Shown here piece by piece: positions 7,110-14,176 of a stretch of DNA of 26,766 nt. The DNA comes from Lachnospiraceae bacterium (GTDB taxonomy: Bacteria > Bacillota > Clostridia > Lachnospirales > Lachnospiraceae): the NCBI GenBank assembly GCA_017391545.1, contig JAFOYD010000064.1, forward strand, positions 1 through 26,766, read 5' to 3'. The stretch's first letter is position 1; every line of letters starts with the position of its first letter. The notes beneath the pieces are model-generated. The model saw only the letters and a list, made by a program, of their open reading frames with translations. It was not told the DNA's origin and made no database searches. Made by a program: the position numbers and the translations under genes.

Positions 7110-7778
7110 ATGAGCATGATGAATGATGATGAATATTTACCGCTCAGGGATGTGGTGTTCAATACGCTTAGGCAGGAAATACTGACAGGAAAGCTCAAGC
7201 CCGGTGAGCGTCTGATGGAGATTCATCTGGCAGACAAGCTTGGCGTGAGCCGCACTCCGATTCGTGAGGCAATCCGCAAGCTGGAGCTTGAGGGACTGGT
7301 GATCATGATCCCGAGGCGCGGGGCAGAGGTGGCGCAGATCACATTGAAAAGTCTGGAGGATGTGATGGAGGTAAGACGCGCGCTTGACGTACTTGCAATC
7401 GAGCTTGCCTGTGAACGTATGGATGAGGAGGCAATGAGCAGTCTTTTCCATGCATATGAGAACTTTGCTGTAGCTGTCAAGACGAGAGATACCAGAAAGA
7501 TTGCAGCGGCGGATGTGGCATTTCACGATATCATAGTGCAGTCCACAGGGAATGCGAGACTGATCCAGCTTGTAAGCAATCTGTCAGAGCAGATGTATCG
7601 TTACCGGTTTGAGTACCTCAAGGATGCCACTTCGCATGAGATGTTACAGAGGGAGCACAAGGAAATGTATGAGAGCATCATGAGGAAGGATAAGGTTTCT
7701 GCGGCAGGAGTCGTCAGAAAGCATATCGACAATCAGCAGGAGGCGATCATCAGGCAGCTTCAGCTGGAAACACGATAA
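7110..7778 (+). CDS. GntR-family transcriptional regulator, FadR/FCD subfamily
   Basis: This 222-residue protein has an N-terminal winged helix-turn-helix (about residues 10-75, with LADKLGVSRTPIREAIRKLE as recognition region) and an all-helical FCD ligand domain. Asp135, His139, His183 and His205 (DVAFH, REHKE, RKHID) match the metal-binding set of FCD regulators. Such proteins usually bind carboxylic acids or sugar acids and repress nearby catabolic genes. No catabolic operon is adjacent, so the ligand is unknown. The start has GGGAGG seven bases upstream. A perfect 10-bp inverted repeat lies 24 bases after its stop and could be an operator, but nothing shows that this protein binds it. Confidence 0.93.
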   Translation: MSMMNDDEYLPLRDVVFNTLRQEILTGKLKPGERLMEIHLADKLGVSRTPIREAIRKLELEGLVIMIPRRGAEVAQITLKSLEDVMEVRRALDVLAIELACERMDEEAMSSLFHAYENFAVAVKTRDTRKIAAADVAFHDIIVQSTGNARLIQLVSNLSEQMYRYRFEYLKDATSHEMLQREHKEMYESIMRKDKVSAAGVVRKHIDNQQEAIIRQLQLETR

Positions 7779-7801
7779 TCAATTGTATAAAATTTTTGCA
7801 A

Positions 7802-7841
7802 ATGTCCATACTTACTGATAGAGCAAGGGAGGTATGGACAT
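7802..7841 (+). promoter_or_regulatory. perfect 10-bp inverted repeat around a ribosome binding site
   Basis: ATGTCCATAC (7802-7811) and GTATGGACAT (7832-7841) are exact reverse complements separated by 20 bases. The right arm ends directly at the ATG at 7842, and the GGGAGG ribosome binding site lies at the end of the loop. As RNA it could hide or expose the start region; as DNA it could be an operator. Confidence 0.6.
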
Positions 7842-8084
7842 ATGTATTTGTTGAGACATAAAAGGATTTTGGCGAAAGCAGTGATGATTCTGGGGGTAAC
7901 ATTATGGGTAGGCGCTCTAAGCCCTGAGATTTTTACAAAATCAGGTACAGGCTGTATCCTTGATGAGAACGGAAATGAGCTTACTGCAAAAGAGGCAGAG
8001 GATTTCATGGAACAATACTTTTATGGCGGTTCGGATGATACCGTCGAGATCAAATACAAGTTTGCACTGCTTAACTATTTTTGA
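7842..8084 (+). CDS. small membrane-anchored protein of unknown function
   Basis: I do not recognise this 80-residue protein. The N-terminus is basic (LLRHKRILAK) and is followed by one hydrophobic segment (about residues 11-27), then a short acidic extracytoplasmic or cytoplasmic tail containing GCILDENGNELTAKEAEDF. It could be an uncleaved signal anchor or a secreted peptide with a weak cleavage site; the Cys at 38 is too far from the hydrophobic core for a normal lipobox. The ribosome binding site GGGAGG lies about nine bases before ATG 7842, and the DUF1934 gene begins 20 bases after its stop, suggesting one transcript. That the frame is translated is supported by the ribosome binding site and spacing only. 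Confidence 0.6.
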   Translation: MYLLRHKRILAKAVMILGVTLWVGALSPEIFTKSGTGCILDENGNELTAKEAEDFMEQYFYGGSDDTVEIKYKFALLNYF

Positions 8085-8104
8085 CGACACAGGAGGTTGC
8101 ACAC

Positions 8105-8557
8105 ATGACAAAGGATGTGCTGGTATCAATACAGGGACTTCAGTTTGCAGACAGTGAGATCAGAAATTCAACATCGGATGAAGATCTGGATCTGATCGAG
8201 ACAATCTGTCGCGGAGAATATTATTATAGAAATGGTGCACATTTCGTGCTGTATGATGAACTTATGGAAGGGTATGAGGAACCGGTCAGAAATATGATCA
8301 AACTCAGAGACAAAGAGTTCACTTATACCAAGAAAGGACCGGTCAATGCGCAGCTGGTATTCGCAGAGGGAAAAAAGACGATGACGGATTACGTCACACC
8401 GTTTGGGAACATAATGATTGCTCTCGACACCAGTGAAATCATGGTAGACGAGAGCAATGAAAGTATGAGGATACATATTTGTTATGGACTTGAGGCGAAC
8501 TATCAGTTTATTGCAGACTGCGAGATCACGATCGTGATCAAGGCAACTGTCCAATAG
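8105..8557 (+). CDS. DUF1934 protein, predicted calycin-like beta-barrel (YwiB-type)
   Basis: This 150-residue protein resembles DUF1934/YwiB small beta-barrel proteins: MTKDVLVSIQGLQF, GEYYYRNGAHFVLYDE, TPFGNIMIALDTSEI, then a symmetric final strand pattern of IHICYGLEANYQFIADCEITI. The biochemical function of this family is not established. No signal peptide is present. ATG 8105 is preferred over the upstream in-frame TTG 8081 because AGGAGG (8091-8096) sits eight bases before it. It ends 18 bases from the end of the convergent alarmone synthetase gene, with no obvious terminator between them. Confidence 0.8.
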   Translation: MTKDVLVSIQGLQFADSEIRNSTSDEDLDLIETICRGEYYYRNGAHFVLYDELMEGYEEPVRNMIKLRDKEFTYTKKGPVNAQLVFAEGKKTMTDYVTPFGNIMIALDTSEIMVDESNESMRIHICYGLEANYQFIADCEITIVIKATVQ

Positions 8558-8575
8558 TCCTGTGTGGTTTGAACG

Positions 8576-9313
8576 CTACTGCGTTGGCTCCTGAGGATTG
8601 TCTTTTCGGATTTCATCGAGCAGATGCTTCATGCGTCGTTCCATCTCGGAAAGCTCCATGGAATAGTTTCGGAATGCATCAGCAGTTTCGTCAGGCGTAT
8701 CGCCCTTGTAGCAGATGCGGTGCTCCATACTTGCCCACAGATCCATGGCGAGTGTGCGAAACTGGATTTCCACGGGATAGTACTGCATGCCTTCGATGCG
8801 GTAGACGGGGACACCAAGTACCATGTGATAGCTTTTGTAGCCGCTTTCCTTTGGATAGTGTACATAGTCGCTTTCCTTTAGGATAAGCAGGTCGGTCTGC
8901 GTCTTTACCAGTGAAAGGATGCTGAAGATATCTTCCACAAAATAGCAGATCACACGGATGCCTGCGATATCGGTCAGATTGTCCTTGGCTGTGTAGGCGG
9001 TAATCGGCAGATTTTTCGATGCGAGTTTCTTTTCGATGCTTTTTCTGCTCTTGATGCGAGCCTGTATATTGTGAATCGGGTAATCCCTGTATTTTTTCCG
9101 ATAGTCTTCATTCAGACCGTTCATTCGAACTTCCAGTCGTGTCATTGCCTCGCGATATGGCTCGACAAGCTGGTCATACTCTTCCTGAGGTATGCGTTCG
9201 ATTTTAGAAGGCGTTATAAAAGAAAGCGCTTTTGGCGGTTCATAAACACCTTCACTATTCAGTTCCCGTAATATGCCATTTTGCAATTCATTTCTTTTTG
9301 CAATCAAAATCAT
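8576..9313 (-). CDS. small alarmone synthetase, (p)ppGpp synthesis
   Basis: RelA/SpoT-type nucleotidyltransferase domain without the HD hydrolase, TGS or ACT domains, i.e. a single-domain small alarmone synthetase (RelP/RelQ, YjbM/YwaC type). It transfers pyrophosphate from ATP to GTP or GDP. Visible motifs are ARIKSRKSIEKKL (residues 85-97), DIAGIRV (115-121), ESGYKSYH (156-163) and VEIQFRT with WASMEH (181-198); these include the ATP-binding basic residues and the catalytic Asp and Glu. The 245-residue length is normal. The start at 9313 follows an AGGGGG ribosome binding site at rather short spacing. The gene has its own upstream promoter and is transcribed away from sdaAB. I do not assign RelP versus RelQ. 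Confidence 0.92.
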   Translation of the reverse strand: MILIAKRNELQNGILRELNSEGVYEPPKALSFITPSKIERIPQEEYDQLVEPYREAMTRLEVRMNGLNEDYRKKYRDYPIHNIQARIKSRKSIEKKLASKNLPITAYTAKDNLTDIAGIRVICYFVEDIFSILSLVKTQTDLLILKESDYVHYPKESGYKSYHMVLGVPVYRIEGMQYYPVEIQFRTLAMDLWASMEHRICYKGDTPDETADAFRNYSMELSEMERRMKHLLDEIRKDNPQEPTQ

Positions 9314-9371
9314 TGCACCCCCTGTCGTTTCTTAAAAAAGATTAATATAACGTTCGCGCTTCCATAATTTA

Positions 9372-9400
9372 ACTATATCCTATATGAACTTTGAAAGCAA
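9372..9400 (-). promoter_or_regulatory. promoter of the alarmone synthetase gene
   Basis: On the minus strand TTGCTT (9400-9395), 17 bases, TATAGT (9377-9372), about 59 bases before the start codon. Confidence 0.5.
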
Positions 9401-9570
9401 TGTAAAATGTATAAAATTAACAAAAATATAATAATAGTAAAATCTTTTTTAGCGATGTTTGAGCGATTTGGGACTGATATTGGTATTGTTGCTATAAAAA
9501 TTGTTAGATAATAGAAGCTGAAATATGGAAGAATATGGCAACTTGATTTTCTGACAAAAAAATTAAGATA
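9401..9570. other. A+T-rich intergenic stretch, no gene seen
   Basis: This is the middle of the 358-base gap between the divergent alarmone synthetase and sdaAB genes. It is strongly A+T-rich, with short imperfect repeats (AGCGATGTTTGAGCGAT near 9451-9467). I see no open frame with a ribosome binding site, no recognisable aptamer and no stable hairpin in it. Confidence 0.5.
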
Positions 9571-9599
9571 TTGACTTTTTAAAAAAGTGGTTATATGAT
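9571..9599 (+). promoter_or_regulatory. promoter of the serine dehydratase genes
   Basis: TTGACT (9571-9576), a 17-base spacer and TATGAT (9594-9599) form a strong sigma-A-type promoter. Transcription should begin near 9606, a few bases before the terminator-like hairpin. Confidence 0.75.
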
Positions 9600-9616
9600 A
9601 TGAATAACTAGTGACG

Positions 9617-9651
9617 AAGGCGTTATTCTATTTTGGAATAACGTCTTTTTT
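9617..9651 (+). terminator. terminator-like hairpin in the sdaAB leader (possible attenuator)
   Basis: An 11-12 bp stem (9617-9628 with 9636-9647, one G-U pair), a seven-base loop and six Ts (9646-9651). No gene upstream reads toward it: the nearest plus-strand gene ends at 8557 and the alarmone synthetase lies between in the opposite direction. Sitting between the promoter and the sdaAB ribosome binding site, it looks like premature termination control. GAATAAC at 9602-9608 repeats the right-arm sequence (9636-9642) and could compete for GTTATTC (9622-9628), if it is transcribed. Confidence 0.7.
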
Positions 9652-9671
9652 GGCATCAAGGGAGTGATACC

Positions 9672-10337
9672 GTGAATGTATTTGATATACTGGGACCTGT
9701 TATGGTAGGTCCCTCAAGCTCGCATACGGCAGGTGCTGTCCGTATCGGTTATGTGACACGTGTGATGCTGGCTGAGGAGCCTGTGAGAGCAGAAATCTGT
9801 CTGCATGGCTCTTTTGCGGCGACGGGAAAGGGGCATGGAACGGATACGGCGATCATCGCAGGTCTCCTTGGCATGAAGCCGTCTGATATGAATGTTCCCA
9901 GAAGCTTTGAGATTGCCAGGGAAAAAGGGCTGGACTTTCATTTCGAAAATATGGTGGTGAAGGATGCCCATCCCAACACAGCGGTCATCAATGTCGAGGG
10001 AGACGGAGGCAGGAGCATCAGGATACAGGCTTCCTCGATTGGCGGTGGGCGCATTATGGTGAACAGGATCGATGGCATTGAGGTGAATTTTACCGGTGAG
10101 AGCAACACACTGATTGTTCACAATACCGATATGCCCGGAAATGTGAGCCGGATTACATCGCTTCTGGCAGAGAAAAAGATCAACATTGCCACGATGCAGC
10201 TTTATCGCCATGAGAAGGGTGGATTTGCGGTTATGATACTGGAGACGGATCAGGACGTTCCGCAGGAGATCATTGAGGAGGCGCAGGTGTTAGAGGGCAT
10301 TATCAAAGTGACGTATCTGCAGGCAGTTGAGGTATAG
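9672..10337 (+). CDS. sdaAB: L-serine dehydratase, iron-sulfur type, beta subunit
   Basis: Together with the next gene this makes the two-subunit [4Fe-4S] L-serine ammonia-lyase, which converts serine to pyruvate and ammonia in the cytoplasm. The 221-residue protein has the family N-terminus FDILGPVMVGPSSSHTAGA, then HGSFAATGKGHGTDTAI, and a C-terminal ACT domain (about residues 147-219, NTDMPGNVSRITSLLAEKKI) that probably senses serine. It starts at GTG 9672, seven bases after AAGGGAG. The alpha-subunit gene follows after 21 bases. Its promoter and hairpin leader suggest regulated expression. Confidence 0.97.
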   Translation: MNVFDILGPVMVGPSSSHTAGAVRIGYVTRVMLAEEPVRAEICLHGSFAATGKGHGTDTAIIAGLLGMKPSDMNVPRSFEIAREKGLDFHFENMVVKDAHPNTAVINVEGDGGRSIRIQASSIGGGRIMVNRIDGIEVNFTGESNTLIVHNTDMPGNVSRITSLLAEKKINIATMQLYRHEKGGFAVMILETDQDVPQEIIEEAQVLEGIIKVTYLQAVEV

Positions 10338-10358
10338 GAAACAGGAAGGAATATCGGT

Positions 10359-11231
10359 ATGGCATACAATTCGATCAGTGAGATTATTGAGATTTGCAAA
10401 GAGGATGGCATCAGCTTTTATGAGGCTGTCATGCGGGATACCTGTAAGGATACAGGACATTCAGAAGAAGAAAATATGACACGAATGTCAGAAATGTGGC
10501 GCGTCATGTGTGAGGCATCGGTGGGATATGATGCGGACCTGAAGTCAAGGAGTGGTCTGGTAGGTGGAAGCGGAAGGCAGATGGAGGCATATATGAAAAG
10601 CGGTGGCAGCTATTGTGGTGAGTTCATTCTTACAGTCATGGCGGAGGCGCTGAAGATGGGAGAGTCCAATGCGTGCATGAAGCGGATCGTGGCAGCGCCC
10701 ACTGCCGGTTCATGTGGTGTCATGCCGTCGGTGTATATCGCGGTGAAAAAGAATCACGGATTTTCGGATGAGGCGATTGTAAAGAGCATGTTCGTCGCGG
10801 CAGGAGTCGGTCAGGTCATCGCAGCACGTGCCTTTATCGCCGGGGCGACAGGAGGCTGTCAGGCAGAGATCGGCACGGCAGCGGCGATGACGGCAGCAGG
10901 GCTGGTGGCGCTGAAAGACGGGACACCGGAGCAGATCGCAAATGCGGTCGCCATGACACTCAAAGGGATGCTTGGTCTGGTCTGTGATCCGGTGGCAGGG
11001 CTTGTTGAGGTTCCCTGCGTGAAGCGAAATGTGACAGGCGCGGCGAATGCAGTTGTATGTGCAGAGATGGCACTTGCGGGAATCGATAGTGCGATTCCGG
11101 TCGATCAGGTGATTGATGCCATGCGGGAGGTTGGCGATAACATGCCGTCCATTTACAAGGAAACGGCATGTGGTGGCTGTGCCAACACGCCGCGGGGACT
11201 TGAAGTAGCCCGCATGCTTGAAAAATCCTAA
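10359..11231 (+). CDS. sdaAA: L-serine dehydratase, iron-sulfur type, alpha subunit
   Basis: Catalytic, cluster-bearing subunit of L-serine ammonia-lyase. The 290-residue protein contains the conserved cysteine contexts TAGSCGVMPS, CDPVAGLVEVPC and ACGGCANTPRG, from which the [4Fe-4S] ligands come. GATGGCQAEIGTAAAMTAAG is the family's glycine-rich core. The N-terminus starts at ATG 10359 after GAAGGAA. The split into sdaAB and sdaAA is the usual arrangement in Gram-positive anaerobes, where serine is fermented to pyruvate. No strong terminator follows: only a 5-bp hairpin (11234-11250) before CTTTTTT, overlapping the metG promoter. Confidence 0.97.
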   Translation: MAYNSISEIIEICKEDGISFYEAVMRDTCKDTGHSEEENMTRMSEMWRVMCEASVGYDADLKSRSGLVGGSGRQMEAYMKSGGSYCGEFILTVMAEALKMGESNACMKRIVAAPTAGSCGVMPSVYIAVKKNHGFSDEAIVKSMFVAAGVGQVIAARAFIAGATGGCQAEIGTAAAMTAAGLVALKDGTPEQIANAVAMTLKGMLGLVCDPVAGLVEVPCVKRNVTGAANAVVCAEMALAGIDSAIPVDQVIDAMREVGDNMPSIYKETACGGCANTPRGLEVARMLEKS

Positions 11232-11241
11232 TCCTTTGGCA

Positions 11242-11270
11242 TTTACAAAGCTTTTTTAATATGATACGAT
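11242..11270 (+). promoter_or_regulatory. promoter of metG
   Basis: TTTACA (11242-11247), 17 bases, TACGAT (11265-11270), about 50 bases before the metG start. The short CTTTG/CAAAG hairpin and T-run in the spacer may also weakly end the sdaAA transcript. Confidence 0.6.
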
Positions 11271-11319
11271 GATAGTAATTGAGTGCAATAACAATAACTA
11301 AGAAAGGCGATGTAAACCA

Positions 11320-13293
11320 ATGCAGAACAAAGGAAAGTATTATATTACGACGGCGATTGCATATACTTCAGGCAAGCCGCATATTGGAAATAATTATGAG
11401 ATCGTGCTGGCAGACAGTATCGCACGTTATAAGAGGAAGGATGGCTATGATGTATTCTTCCAGACCGGTACGGACGAGCACGGACAGAAGATCGAGTTAA
11501 AGGCAGCAGATGCAGGCGTTACGCCAAAGGAATTTGTTGACAATGTGGCAGGCATCATCAGGGGCCTGTGTGATTTGCTCAATATTTCTTACGATAAATT
11601 TATCCGCACGACAGACGATTATCATGAGAAGCAGGTTCAGAAGATCTTTAAGCGCCTGTATGATCAGGGAGACATCTACAAGGGAGCCTATGAGGGCATG
11701 TACTGTACGCCCTGCGAGTCCTTCTGGACAGAGTCACAGCTCAAGGATGGCAAGTGCCCTGACTGTGGACGTGAGGTAAAGCCTGCAAAGGAGGAGGCAT
11801 ATTTCTTCAAGATGAGCAAATATGCCGACAGACTGATCGACCATATCAACAAGCATCCTGAGTTCATTCAGCCGGTATCGCGCAAAAATGAGATGATGAA
11901 CAATTTCCTGCTTCCGGGCTTACAGGATCTGTGCGTGTCCCGTACTTCATTCAAATGGGGCATTCCTGTTGATTTTGATGACAAGCATGTGGTCTATGTA
12001 TGGCTTGATGCGCTGACCAACTATATTACCGGAATCGGTTATGATGCAGATGGAAACAGCTCCGAGCAGTACAAAAAGCTGTGGCCCGCTGACCTGCATC
12101 TGATCGGCAAGGATATCATTCGTTTCCATACGATTTACTGGCCGATTTTCCTCATGGCACTTGGCGAGGAGCTGCCACATCAGGTATTTGGACATCCATG
12201 GCTTTTGCAGAACAATGACAAGATGAGCAAGTCCAAGGGTAATATCATGTACGCAGATGATCTCGTAGAGGTCTTTGGTGTTGACGCAGTGCGGTATTTT
12301 GTGCTTCATGAAATGCCATTTGAAAATGATGGTTCCATCACATGGGATCTGATGGTGGAAAGACTCAATTCCGACCTTGCCAATACACTTGGAAACCTTG
12401 TGAACAGAACGATTTCCATGAGCAATAAATATTTTGGCGGTGTGGTAGAGAATAAGGGCGTGGCAGAGGCCGTTGACGAGGATCTGAAGGCTGTTGTCAC
12501 AGGAACGTATGACAAGGTCGAGGCAAAGATGGATGAGCTTCGTGTGGCAGATGCCCTTACGGAGATCTTCAATCTGTTCAAGCGCTGCAATAAATATATT
12601 GATGAGACAGAGCCCTGGGTACTGGCAAAGGATGAGGCGAAGAAGGACAGACTTGCCACTGTTATGTACAATCTGGTAGAGAGCATTTCGATTGGAGCCG
12701 GCTTGCTTGAGCCGTTCATGCCGGAAACAGCACAGCGAATCATGAAGCAGTTAAACAGCGAAGTGCGTGATTTTGACTCTACGAAGACCTTTGGTGTCTA
12801 CGCATCCGGTACAAAGGTGACGGACGCACCGGAGATTCTGTTTGCGCGTCTTGATCCGAAGGAAGTAGAGGAAAAGGCAGCAGCAATTGCAGAGAAGCAG
12901 AAAGCGGAGGCTGGCGCATCTGAACCGGCAGCGGAGGAAGAACCTGGCATCGATATCGAGCCGAAGGATGAGATCACGTATGATGACTTTGCAAAAATGC
13001 AGTTTCAGGTAGGCGAGATCATTGCCTGCGAGGCAGTGCCAAAGTCAAAGAAGCTTCTGTGCAGCCAGGTCAGGATTGGCTCACAGGTAAAGCAGATCGT
13101 ATCGGGTATCAAGGCTTACTATACGCCGGAGGAGATGGTCGGTAAGAAGGTCATGGTACTTGTCAATCTGAAGCCGGTAAAGCTTGCAGGCGTATTATCA
13201 GAGGGCATGCTTTTGTGTGCTGAGGATGCAGATGGAAATCTGGCACTCATGACACCGGAGAAAAAGATGCCCGCAGGAGCGGAGATTTGTTAA
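11320..13293 (+). CDS. metG: methionyl-tRNA synthetase
   Basis: Charges tRNA-Met with methionine. The 657-residue protein has the class I HIGH motif as HIGN (residues 21-24), a CxxC...CxxC zinc knuckle (Cys129, 132, 146, 149), and KMSKS at 301-305. The anticodon-binding helical domain follows, then a Glu/Ala-rich linker (about 520-550), and a C-terminal EMAP-II/Trbp111 tRNA-binding domain (about 555-657, FQVGEIIACEAVPKSKKLL). This is the usual long dimeric form in Firmicutes. The start is ATG 11320 with AAAGG 12 bases upstream. It has its own promoter and is joined directly to the HAD gene: its stop codon is followed immediately by the next ATG. Confidence 0.98.
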   Translation: MQNKGKYYITTAIAYTSGKPHIGNNYEIVLADSIARYKRKDGYDVFFQTGTDEHGQKIELKAADAGVTPKEFVDNVAGIIRGLCDLLNISYDKFIRTTDDYHEKQVQKIFKRLYDQGDIYKGAYEGMYCTPCESFWTESQLKDGKCPDCGREVKPAKEEAYFFKMSKYADRLIDHINKHPEFIQPVSRKNEMMNNFLLPGLQDLCVSRTSFKWGIPVDFDDKHVVYVWLDALTNYITGIGYDADGNSSEQYKKLWPADLHLIGKDIIRFHTIYWPIFLMALGEELPHQVFGHPWLLQNNDKMSKSKGNIMYADDLVEVFGVDAVRYFVLHEMPFENDGSITWDLMVERLNSDLANTLGNLVNRTISMSNKYFGGVVENKGVAEAVDEDLKAVVTGTYDKVEAKMDELRVADALTEIFNLFKRCNKYIDETEPWVLAKDEAKKDRLATVMYNLVESISIGAGLLEPFMPETAQRIMKQLNSEVRDFDSTKTFGVYASGTKVTDAPEILFARLDPKEVEEKAAAIAEKQKAEAGASEPAAEEEPGIDIEPKDEITYDDFAKMQFQVGEIIACEAVPKSKKLLCSQVRIGSQVKQIVSGIKAYYTPEEMVGKKVMVLVNLKPVKLAGVLSEGMLLCAEDADGNLALMTPEKKMPAGAEIC

Positions 13294-13944
13294 ATGGAAA
13301 ACACAAAGATAGAAGCAATTATATTTGATCTGGATGGAACGATGTGGAACTCTGAAAAAGAGGTATGCGATACATGGAATCAGGTGGTGACGAGACACCC
13401 CGGCTGCAGAAAAGAGCTGATTACGCTCGAGGAGCTTGGCGGATGCTTTGGACTTCCGATGACAAAGATCGCAGAGAAGCTGTTTCCGGAACTGACACCC
13501 GAACAGCAGCAGACCTTGATGGATGAATGCTGCGAGGTGGAAAATGCGTATTTGAGCGAGCATGGTGCAACACTTTTTCCGAAGCTTGAGGAGACACTAC
13601 TGGAGCTTAAGAAAAGCTACAAGCTTTTTGTGGTCAGCAACTGTCAGCAGGGGTATATCGAGAGCTTTATCAAGGCACACAAGCTTTCCGCATGCTTTGA
13701 TGACATTGAGTGCTGGGGCAACAATCTTCTGCCAAAGGGCGAAAACAACAAGCTTATCATGAAGCGAAACGGTGTCACGAGGGCAGTGTATGTCGGTGAT
13801 ACGGCAGGGGATGAGGAGTCCGCCAGAGTGGCAGGCATCCCATTCATCTTCGCAAAGTATGGCTTTGGACAGGCGAAGGCTCCCGACTATGTGCTTGAGG
13901 AGTTTGCACAACTTCCGAAGCTTATGGAGACAGTAGAATATTAA
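13294..13944 (+). CDS. HAD-superfamily hydrolase, phosphoglycolate-phosphatase-like
   Basis: This 216-residue HAD hydrolase has motif I FDLDGTMW (nucleophile Asp12, acid Asp14), motif II FVVSN, a motif III Lys near KRNG, and motif IV VGDTAGDEESA. The helical cap between motif I and II places it in subfamily IA, which dephosphorylates small phosphoesters such as phosphoglycolate or nucleotides. The true substrate cannot be told. The ATG directly abuts the metG stop codon, so it is translated from the same transcript, with an AGGAGCGGAG-type ribosome binding site inside the end of metG. A terminator follows. Confidence 0.9.
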   Translation: MENTKIEAIIFDLDGTMWNSEKEVCDTWNQVVTRHPGCRKELITLEELGGCFGLPMTKIAEKLFPELTPEQQQTLMDECCEVENAYLSEHGATLFPKLEETLLELKKSYKLFVVSNCQQGYIESFIKAHKLSACFDDIECWGNNLLPKGENNKLIMKRNGVTRAVYVGDTAGDEESARVAGIPFIFAKYGFGQAKAPDYVLEEFAQLPKLMETVEY

Positions 13945-13958
13945 TAGACATGTAAGTA

Positions 13959-13986
13959 AGGCGTATGCGTTGGCATACGCCTTTTT
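13959..13986 (+). terminator. terminator of the metG-HAD operon
   Basis: GGCGTATGC (13960-13968) pairs perfectly with GCATACGCC (13973-13981) around a GTTG loop, followed by five Ts. Confidence 0.9.
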
Positions 13987-14021
13987 CACGTTTTAGGAAA
14001 TTGCAACATTGTAAAGTAATT

Positions 14022-14047
14022 AAATCGGATGCGCTGGCATCCGATTT
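14022..14047 (+). terminator. second hairpin, possible back-up terminator
   Basis: AAATCGGATGC (14022-14032) and GCATCCGATTT (14037-14047) form a perfect 11-bp stem with a GCTG loop. The T-tract is only the TTT of the right arm plus CTT, so termination may be partial. The A-rich left arm would allow it to act in both directions. Confidence 0.6.
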
Positions 14048-14049
14048 CT

Positions 14050-14103
14050 TCACAGTTTTATCACAAATAATTTAAGTTTCATTTAAGCTTTTCGTTCTAT
14101 ACT
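14050..14103 (+). promoter_or_regulatory. phased direct repeats and -10 box of the VTC operon, candidate OmpR-type regulator site
   Basis: TCACA at 14050 and 14061 and TTAAG at 14072 and 14083 start exactly 11 bases apart. The last repeat ends about ten bases before a TATACT -10 box (14098-14103). There is no recognisable -35. Tandem half-sites with 11-bp spacing beside a -10 are typical of OmpR/PhoB-family activators, and the operon encodes such a regulator. Confidence 0.55.
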
Positions 14104-14124
14104 CATAGCATAACAGGGAGTGAT

Positions 14125-14142
14125 AAGACCACATGTGGTCTT
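14125..14142 (+). promoter_or_regulatory. perfect 18-bp palindrome in the VTC operon leader
   Basis: AAGACCACATGTGGTCTT is identical to its reverse complement. It lies downstream of the predicted transcription start and 34 bases before the first start codon, so it could be a repressor operator or an RNA hairpin. Confidence 0.6.
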
Positions 14143-14176
14143 TGTGCCGGATTAATGGATAAAAGGAGCTGGATTT

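Noticed and set aside
8524..8539. Perfect 16-bp palindrome GATCACGATCGTGATC near the 3' end of the DUF1934 gene.
   Set aside because: It is fully inside codons for a conserved final strand (EITIVIK) and has no T-run, so it is neither a terminator nor a convincing operator.
8569..8886. Plus-strand open frame of 105 codons opposite the alarmone synthetase gene.
   Set aside because: It overlaps conserved coding sequence on the minus strand, has no ribosome binding site and gives a low-complexity Arg/Pro/Cys-rich product.
9401..9570. Possible riboswitch or small RNA in the A+T-rich gap before sdaAB.
   Set aside because: No conserved aptamer motif, stable stem or paired promoter and terminator could be found within it.
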